A DNA stretch of 28,209 nucleotides from Bacteroidales bacterium UBA1757 (lineage in GTDB: Bacteria > Bacteroidota > Bacteroidia > Bacteroidales > UBA1402), in NCBI GenBank assembly GCA_002315625.1, contig DCHH01000114.1, positions 1 to 28,209 of the forward strand, given 5' to 3'. Each line of letters begins with the position of its first letter. Within the stretch, counting starts at the first letter, position 1. Positions 22,266-28,209 of the stretch are shown piece by piece. A model generated the notes under the pieces. It saw only the letters and a program-made list of their open reading frames with translations. It was not told the DNA's origin and searched no databases. The translations under genes and the position numbers were made by a program.

Positions 22266-25160
22266 ATGAAACACATTTTAATTCTGCTTTCTTTAGTAGT
22301 GACGGCGCTTAACGTTAATGCCGCCGGTTATTCCGTACAATCCAAATTGCTTGACAAGCGTAACAGCGGCCCTATTGAAATGGCCACGGTAAGGTTGCTC
22401 AATGCTGCCGATTCAACCCTTGTGACAGGTGTTGTCACCGACCAGTACGGTTCGTTTTCACTTAAAGATATCCCTTCCGGAAACTATATTATGGAGTGCA
22501 AATATCTGGGGTATAAGGATTTTTACCAGAACGTGACGGTTAAAGACAAGCCTCTTGTACTGAAGAATATATATATGGAGGAGAGCGCCCAGGAGCTTGG
22601 TGATGTCCAGGTGACGGGTATGGCTGCCCAGATGATTGTTAAGGTCGATACCGTTGAGTACAACGCTGCCGCCTACCAGACCCACGAGGGCGCTGTGGTG
22701 GAAGACCTTCTCAAGAAACTCCCCGGTGTGCAGGTCAACAACGGAACAATTACCGTGAACGGTGAGACCATCAGCCGTATCAAGGTCGATGGAAAGAAGT
22801 TCTTCGACGGTGATAATGAAATGGTTACAAAGAACCTGACAGCCGACATGGTTGAGAAGATTCAGGTTATTGACGAGCGTTCCGATATGGCCAAGCTGAC
22901 CGGATTCGAGGACGACGAGACCGAGCGTATCATCAACATCACCCTGAAGGCGAACCGCAGAAAAGGTATTTTCGGTAATATCGGTGCAGGTGTTGGTGCA
23001 GACCTTGACCAGAACTATTTCAGCAAGGATTACGACTGGAGCCAGTTCCTTGATGAGGATTTCCGTTACAGCGGCAACGCATTCGTCAACTTTATGCTGG
23101 GTAACTCGCAGACTGCTCTGATTGCCGGTGCCAACAATGCCAACAACTCTCTGAGTGGCCGTGGCCGTGGCATGATGATGGGAGGCTGGGGAAACGGCGG
23201 CGGTATCACCTCAACCCAGAACTTCGGTTTGAACAACAACTCCCAAATCGGTGACAATATTCTTCTTGGCGGCGACGTCTCCTTCAACCACTCGCGCAAC
23301 TACTCGGAGACCGAGACTTCACGTGACAGCTGGCTGGCCGGCGACACCCTGAGGAACAAGAACTACAACAACAGCGTTTCCAACAGCAATTTCACCAATG
23401 TCCGTCTGGAAATGGAATGGAAGATAGACTCGCTCAACACCTTGATTATCCAACCGAGTATCAATTTCAACCATACGACAGGCGACCAGAGGCAGGATTA
23501 CGACTACTACACCAACGGCGACTCTACCTCTTGGGGAAGCACCCTTACCGGTAGCACTTCAGATCAGAACAGCTCGCGCTTGAACTTGATTTACAGCCAC
23601 AAGTCGGCAAAGCGTGCCGGACGTACCATTACTTTGAATGTCGGTGGTAACTATAGCAAAAATACGAGTGAGAGCACTAACGAGTCGTTCAAGAATTCCC
23701 GCATCGAAACGGGCGATTCCCTGACCCATATCCGCCAGCTGACCAAGAACACGGGCGACAACTATTCAGCTAACTTGCGTTTCTCGTATGTCGAACCCCT
23801 CTGGAACCTTAAGAACTTCATCGAACTCTCCGCTTCGTTCAATTTCTCGAACCGCTATTCTGAGAAGATGCAGTACGACCTGCTTCTCGACCGTCTTGAC
23901 GACGAATACAGCAACAATTACCAGAACCGCAGCATTTCGGAAATTGCCGAGGTGAACTACCGCTACAACGACGGAACCCTCAATCTTATGGCTGGTATCA
24001 AGGTTCAGCCCACGCAGAACTACAGCTACACCGAATACCTGGACGGTTCCGACCCCTACAAGGTAAACCAGAATGTTGTGAACTTCTCACCGACCTTGAG
24101 CGTCCGTTACAACATGGGTGACCGTCGTAACTTCCTCCGTGCTGAATACCGTGGTAACAGCCAGCAGCCTACCATCACCCAGATGCAGCCAGTCAAGAAC
24201 AATTCCGACCTGATGAACGAAACTGTGGGTAATGCCTCTTTGGTTCCCGCATACCAGCAGAATCTCCGACTGATTTTCACCAAGAACAATGCCGAGACTC
24301 TCTCTTCGATGAACCTGACCCTCTTCGGTAACCTGACTCAGAACGCCTTGGTTTCGAACAGTATATATGACAAGACCGGCAAGCAGTACAACCAGACCGT
24401 CAACGCCGACCGGAACCCGTTCAACCTGAACTTCAGCTTTATGTACAACACTCCGGTGGTTGCCAACCGTCTCCATCTGAATACCCGTACCTCTGCAAAC
24501 TACGGTGAGCGTGTAGGTTACACGATGCGTTCCGACGAGTTTATCGACCCGCAGAACATGCCTCTGGGTGATTTGAGCCGTACCGAAAGCGTTGGTGTCA
24601 ACGAAGACCTCTCACTGACATTCACCCACGATGTGATTGAAATCGGTGCCCGCGGTAACTTCAGCTACAACCACACCTACAACGCGTTGAGCGGAAGCAT
24701 CCAGAACACTTTGAACTGGTCGGGTAGCGGTAACATCAACATCCACCTGCCCTACAGTTGGAACATTGCAACCGACATCACATACGGCGACCGTTCAGGT
24801 TATGCTGACTTCGACCAGAAGGAAATCCTTTGGAACGCCTCCATCGACAAGACCTTCAACCAAAAACTGACTGTTTCGCTGAGCATCACCGATATCCTTC
24901 GCCAGCGTCTGAACATCAACCAGACCATCGGCGACAACTACATCAGCTACAACAAGTACAATACCCTTCCTTCCTACTTCCTCCTGACTGTGACCTACAA
25001 GATTGCCAGCTTCGGCGGCGGAGCCTCACAGGATGATATGTTCGGCGGCGGTCGTAGAGGCAGAGGCGGTGACGGCCCGATGGGCGGCGGAATGCCTCCG
25101 ATGGGCGGCGGTTTTGTGCCCCCGATGGGCGGCGGAATGCCTTTGGGCGGAAGAATGTAA
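22266..25160 (+). CDS. Outer-membrane beta-barrel protein (PF14905-type), paralogue 1
   Basis: 964 aa from the ATG at 22266, chosen because the signal peptide MKHILILLSLVVTALNVNA starts there; an upstream GTG would add 18 residues ahead of it. Order: carboxypeptidase-regulatory-like domain about 20-105 (ATVRLLNAADSTLVTGVVTD, GNYIMECKYLGYKDF); plug-like region about 115-220 with VVEDLLKKLPGVQVNNGTITVNG, VDGKKFFDGDNEMV and IINITLK; then a large beta-barrel (PF14905 outer membrane protein beta-barrel family). No canonical TonB box was seen; DVQVTG is the nearest. A Gly/Arg/Met loop (SGRGRGMMMGGWGNGGG) interrupts the early barrel. After the last strand a tail of about 48 residues repeats PMGGGMP-like units. 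Function unknown, perhaps transport or envelope biogenesis. The next gene is a paralogue. Confidence 0.88.
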   Translation: MKHILILLSLVVTALNVNAAGYSVQSKLLDKRNSGPIEMATVRLLNAADSTLVTGVVTDQYGSFSLKDIPSGNYIMECKYLGYKDFYQNVTVKDKPLVLKNIYMEESAQELGDVQVTGMAAQMIVKVDTVEYNAAAYQTHEGAVVEDLLKKLPGVQVNNGTITVNGETISRIKVDGKKFFDGDNEMVTKNLTADMVEKIQVIDERSDMAKLTGFEDDETERIINITLKANRRKGIFGNIGAGVGADLDQNYFSKDYDWSQFLDEDFRYSGNAFVNFMLGNSQTALIAGANNANNSLSGRGRGMMMGGWGNGGGITSTQNFGLNNNSQIGDNILLGGDVSFNHSRNYSETETSRDSWLAGDTLRNKNYNNSVSNSNFTNVRLEMEWKIDSLNTLIIQPSINFNHTTGDQRQDYDYYTNGDSTSWGSTLTGSTSDQNSSRLNLIYSHKSAKRAGRTITLNVGGNYSKNTSESTNESFKNSRIETGDSLTHIRQLTKNTGDNYSANLRFSYVEPLWNLKNFIELSASFNFSNRYSEKMQYDLLLDRLDDEYSNNYQNRSISEIAEVNYRYNDGTLNLMAGIKVQPTQNYSYTEYLDGSDPYKVNQNVVNFSPTLSVRYNMGDRRNFLRAEYRGNSQQPTITQMQPVKNNSDLMNETVGNASLVPAYQQNLRLIFTKNNAETLSSMNLTLFGNLTQNALVSNSIYDKTGKQYNQTVNADRNPFNLNFSFMYNTPVVANRLHLNTRTSANYGERVGYTMRSDEFIDPQNMPLGDLSRTESVGVNEDLSLTFTHDVIEIGARGNFSYNHTYNALSGSIQNTLNWSGSGNINIHLPYSWNIATDITYGDRSGYADFDQKEILWNASIDKTFNQKLTVSLSITDILRQRLNINQTIGDNYISYNKYNTLPSYFLLTVTYKIASFGGGASQDDMFGGGRRGRGGDGPMGGGMPPMGGGFVPPMGGGMPLGGRM

Positions 25161-25172
25161 CTCCCTACACTG

Positions 25173-25200
25173 GTCACCCTGCCCTAGGCGGCAGGGTGAC
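25173..25200 (+). terminator. Hairpin between the tandem beta-barrel genes
   Basis: GTCACCCTGCC at 25173-25183 pairs perfectly with GGCAGGGTGAC at 25190-25200 around the loop CTAGGC. It lies 12 bp after the first gene and 34 bp before the next ATG. It lacks a long T-run, so it may act as a partial terminator or an mRNA-stabilising or processing hairpin that sets different levels for the two paralogues. Confidence 0.6.
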
Positions 25201-25234
25201 TTGATTGTTTCTGTCATACCAATTACCCCCAAAT

Positions 25235-28126
25235 ATGAAGAAACTCCTGATAGGTCTTTTATTCTCTTGCTGTGTCTGTGCTGGATCTTTTGCGCAGTAC
25301 AACCTGCAGGGAAAAGTCCTTGACGCAGAAAACGAAAAAGCAATTGAACTGGCGACTGTCCGGATGCTCCGGGCAGCTGATTCAGTGTTTATTAACGGCG
25401 TGGTGACAGACTATGCCGGCCGCTATTCATTCACAAGGGTCAGCAATGGCGAATACCTTCTGGAATTCAAGTTCCTCGGTTACAAGACCCAGTTCCTCCC
25501 GGTAAAAATCAATGGAAAATCACAGATACTCAAGAGTGTCCTTCTTGAAGAGGATGCCCAGCTGCTCGAAACGGCCGAAGTGTCTGGAACGGCAGCCCAG
25601 ATGATTGTCCGGGGTGACACGGTCGAATACAATGCCTCTGCCTTCAAACTGCAGGAGGACGCTGTTGTGGAGGACCTGCTCAAGCGCCTGCCCGGATTCA
25701 TGATTGACAACAGCGGAAACATCACAGTAAATGGTGAGACGATTGCCCGTATCCGAGTCGATGGAAAGAAGTTCTTTGACGGCGACAACGAAATGGTTAC
25801 CAAGAACTTCACGGTCGATATGATAGACAAGATACAGGTCATCGACGAACTCTCCGAAATGGCCCAGCTGACCGGTATTGAGGACGGTGAAACGACCCGA
25901 ATCCTGAACATTACATTGAAGCCCGACAGGAAAAAGGGACGTTTTGGCAATATCGGAGGCGGCATCGGTGCCGATTTCGATAAGGGACTGGGCGACTATT
26001 TCCGCAAGGATTACGACTGGAGCAGATTCTTGGCCGACGATGCACGCTACGATGCCAACGTGATGGTCAACTTCTTCAAGAACAACTCCCGGACCACGCT
26101 GACGGCGGGAGCCAACAATACCAACACTTCGCGTAGCAGCCGGGGTGGGGGAAACCGTGGCTGGAGCGGCGGAAGCGGTATAACTTCGACCATCAATGTG
26201 GGTGTGAACAACAATACCGAACTCCACAACGATTCGCTTCAGGTGGGTGGTAACGTCACCTACAACCATTCCTCAAACGACGGGTGGACCTCGCAGCGGA
26301 GAGAGAGTTACCTGAAGGATGTAACCAATGTCGATACCTCATACCAGAAGTCCCATTCGGTGAGCAACAATGCGAATCTTGGAGGCGAAATCCGCTGGCA
26401 GATTGACGATATCAATACACTGGTTATCCAGCCCAGCGTTTCATACGGTTATAATTCCACAAATTCGAACAGGACGTTTGAATACTTTACCGACGGCGAG
26501 GCGACCTCTTGGGGCGCATCTTCCAATGATAACGGTTCGCAGAACGTAAATGCCCGCCTGAATGTCATGTACAGCCGCAAGTCGTTCGAGAAAAAGGGAC
26601 GCAATACGACCGTCAGCCTGAACGGAGGGTTTACCTACAGCGACGGTGACGGGTACAACCAGTCGGTGAAGTTCATGCCCGGCGATTCGTCGGATATTCG
26701 TAACCAGCACAATATCAACAATTCAAACTCATGGAATGTCTCTGTCAGAGGGTCGTATGTCGAACCACTGGGGGAGAGTCTGAAACATTTCCTGCAGGCC
26801 CAGGCATCGGTTTCCTACAATTACCGCACCTCAGTCCGTGACCAGTACGAGTACAATCTGCTGACGGAGGAGTACGACCTCTACAACGCCGAGTACAGCA
26901 ACGAGTTCTGGAACACCAACCTCAACGAATCGTTCTCCCTCAGTTACAACTATCGGGCGACAGCCATCAACCTGACGGCCGGTTTCAACGGCGAGCCTAC
27001 CCAGCAGTGGAACTATACCCGCTATGCGAACGGCGAACGTCGCGACATTGTGAATTCCACCTTCAACTATTCGCCTACCTTCAACATGCGCTACAACATC
27101 AAAGGTCAGCAGCGTAACTATATCCGGGTGGAATACCGCGGAAGGAGCACGGAACCGACTGTAAACCAGATGCAGCCGGTAAAGAACAATACCAACTCGA
27201 TGCACGAGACGGTCGGAAACCCCGGTCTGCTCCCCTCTTTTGCCCACACCCTTCGGATTCAGTATTCGAAATCGAACCAGACGACGCTGTCGAGTCTGAA
27301 TACCAGTGTGAATGCGTCCATTACTACCGATGCTATGGTTACCAACAGTATTTACGACGCTTCGGGCAAGCAGTACAGCCAGACGGTCAACGCCGAGCGC
27401 AATCCGTTCAACGTGAGCGCCAGTGTCATGTACAACCGTCCCCTGGTCAAGAACCGCCTCCATTTCAACACCAACACGCAGGCCTCCTACCAGCAGCGTA
27501 TCGGCTATTCTTCGCGGAATGTGAGTCTGGAGGATATCAATCCGAACGACATTGTCGATGGCAAACTGATGCTTGGCGACTGCAGCCTTACCGACAACTA
27601 CAGCATAAGCGAAGACCTGCAACTGACCTTCACACACAATGTAATTGAGGTGGGGGCGAGGGGCAATGTGCGCTATTCCAACACGTTGAACAACCTCAAT
27701 GATTCGCGCGACCGCCACACTTTCAACTGGTCGGTCCGGGGCAATGTGACCCTCCATCTCCACTACGACTGGACAATTGACAACACGCTGAGTTACAGTG
27801 CCCGGGAAGGTTACGCCGGATACGACAAAAACGAACTGATGTGGAATGCCACCATCAGCAAGCCGGTCTTCAAGAAGAAGTTTGTCCTGAAACTGACCGC
27901 CAACGACATTCTCCGACAGCGTCAGAACATCAACCAGAACATCGGCGACAACTCGGTCTCCTACACCCAGAGCGATATGCTATCTTCCTACTTCCTTCTT
28001 TCGCTTACGTGGCGCATGCGCCGCTTCGGCGGTCGCGGCGGCGGTGGCGGTTCCCGCGGAGGTGCTCCCGGAGGGTTTGGAGGCGGCATGCCTGGTGTCG
28101 GAGGCATGCCTGGAGGCGGTATGTGA
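25235..28126 (+). CDS. Outer-membrane beta-barrel protein (PF14905-type), paralogue 2
   Basis: 963 aa from the ATG at 25235 (an in-frame TTG at 25205 would put ten residues before the signal peptide and overlap the upstream spacer). Signal peptide 1-21 (MKKLLIGLLFSCCVCAGSFA then Q). The architecture matches the preceding gene: carboxypeptidase-regulatory-like domain; plug-like region with VVEDLLKRLPGFMIDNSGNI, VDGKKFFDGDNEMVTKNF, IQVIDELSEMAQLTGIED and ILNITLK; then the barrel. Long blocks are near-identical to paralogue 1 (for example VDGKKFFDGDNEMVTKN), so a tandem duplication is clear. It also has a Gly/Arg loop (SRSSRGGGNRGWSGGSG) and a Gly-rich tail of about 34 residues ending GGMPGVGGMPGGGM. 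An intrinsic terminator follows 17 bp after the stop. Substrate unknown. Confidence 0.88.
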   Translation: MKKLLIGLLFSCCVCAGSFAQYNLQGKVLDAENEKAIELATVRMLRAADSVFINGVVTDYAGRYSFTRVSNGEYLLEFKFLGYKTQFLPVKINGKSQILKSVLLEEDAQLLETAEVSGTAAQMIVRGDTVEYNASAFKLQEDAVVEDLLKRLPGFMIDNSGNITVNGETIARIRVDGKKFFDGDNEMVTKNFTVDMIDKIQVIDELSEMAQLTGIEDGETTRILNITLKPDRKKGRFGNIGGGIGADFDKGLGDYFRKDYDWSRFLADDARYDANVMVNFFKNNSRTTLTAGANNTNTSRSSRGGGNRGWSGGSGITSTINVGVNNNTELHNDSLQVGGNVTYNHSSNDGWTSQRRESYLKDVTNVDTSYQKSHSVSNNANLGGEIRWQIDDINTLVIQPSVSYGYNSTNSNRTFEYFTDGEATSWGASSNDNGSQNVNARLNVMYSRKSFEKKGRNTTVSLNGGFTYSDGDGYNQSVKFMPGDSSDIRNQHNINNSNSWNVSVRGSYVEPLGESLKHFLQAQASVSYNYRTSVRDQYEYNLLTEEYDLYNAEYSNEFWNTNLNESFSLSYNYRATAINLTAGFNGEPTQQWNYTRYANGERRDIVNSTFNYSPTFNMRYNIKGQQRNYIRVEYRGRSTEPTVNQMQPVKNNTNSMHETVGNPGLLPSFAHTLRIQYSKSNQTTLSSLNTSVNASITTDAMVTNSIYDASGKQYSQTVNAERNPFNVSASVMYNRPLVKNRLHFNTNTQASYQQRIGYSSRNVSLEDINPNDIVDGKLMLGDCSLTDNYSISEDLQLTFTHNVIEVGARGNVRYSNTLNNLNDSRDRHTFNWSVRGNVTLHLHYDWTIDNTLSYSAREGYAGYDKNELMWNATISKPVFKKKFVLKLTANDILRQRQNINQNIGDNSVSYTQSDMLSSYFLLSLTWRMRRFGGRGGGGGSRGGAPGGFGGGMPGVGGMPGGGM

Positions 28127-28143
28127 TTTCTATTTTCATTTTC

Positions 28144-28181
28144 AAGGAGGTTGGTTAGACAGAAACCAGCCTCCTTTTTTT
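28144..28181 (+). terminator. Intrinsic terminator after the tandem beta-barrel genes
   Basis: AAGGAGGTTGGTT at 28144-28156 pairs with AACCAGCCTCCTT at 28164-28176 (13 bp with one T-G wobble) around the loop AGACAGA. A T7 run follows to 28181. No gene was recognised in the remaining 28 bp. Confidence 0.85.
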
Positions 28182-28209
28182 ATCCGGCCGAGGTAGGGCA
28201 AGCACCTGC

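Noticed and set aside
26831..27763. 310-aa minus-strand frame within the second beta-barrel gene
   Set aside because: Long but antisense to the barrel domain, rich in Val/Arg/His from the reverse complement of Asn/Tyr/Thr codons, with no recognisable family.

Overview
The window looks like a chromosomal segment of a Bacteroidales bacterium (phylum Bacteroidota). The evidence is a SusC/SusD pair, a FISUMP-type lipoprotein, a PF14121-type putative porin, two PF14905-type outer-membrane beta-barrel proteins, an IS1380-family transposase and promoters of the TTTG-N19/20-TAnnTTTG class. I cannot name the genus from sequence alone.

Layout. 1-412: the 5' end of an IS1380-family insertion sequence, running off the left edge. 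503-2407: a perfect 15-bp inverted repeat followed by an exported GH2 enzyme whose NxK motif points to beta-glucuronidase. 2408-3281: two decayed genes joined out of frame, a C10 (streptopain-like) protease remnant without its catalytic cysteine region and a 5'-truncated zinc-ribbon protein. 3282-3533: a convergent intergenic region with a pair of related 57-bp palindromic units and two hairpin terminators. 3534-8384 (minus): an orphan susC-susD operon with its own consensus promoter. 8385-8806: a divergent control region with a dyad, a plus-strand promoter, a G8 tract and an intrinsic terminator inside a leader. 8807-10513: a 42-aa peptide gene and a fimbrillin-like/FISUMP lipoprotein. 10590-11423: a transglutaminase-like pseudogene with an internal deletion. 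11446-11486: a REP-like GC-rich repeat pair. 11560-12990 (minus): a divergent class-3-like aldehyde dehydrogenase.

13131-22076 is a compact plus-strand housekeeping block: putative porin, ligA, a DUF6913-like gene, dapA, pheT and a YebC/PmpR-family gene. Gaps are about 7 to 44 bp, and the block ends in an intrinsic terminator. 22266-28126 holds two tandem paralogous beta-barrel proteins of nearly equal length (964 and 963 aa), both with Gly/Met-rich C-terminal tails. A hairpin separates them and a strong terminator follows.

The right half is conventional core genome with envelope proteins. The left 11.5 kb is accessory: an IS end, three internally deleted or truncated genes, palindromic repeats, and surface-protein operons without catalytic partners. 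The least explained features are the peptide/lipoprotein locus with a terminator in its leader, the paired 57-bp palindromic units, and the Gly-rich tails on the tandem beta-barrel proteins.
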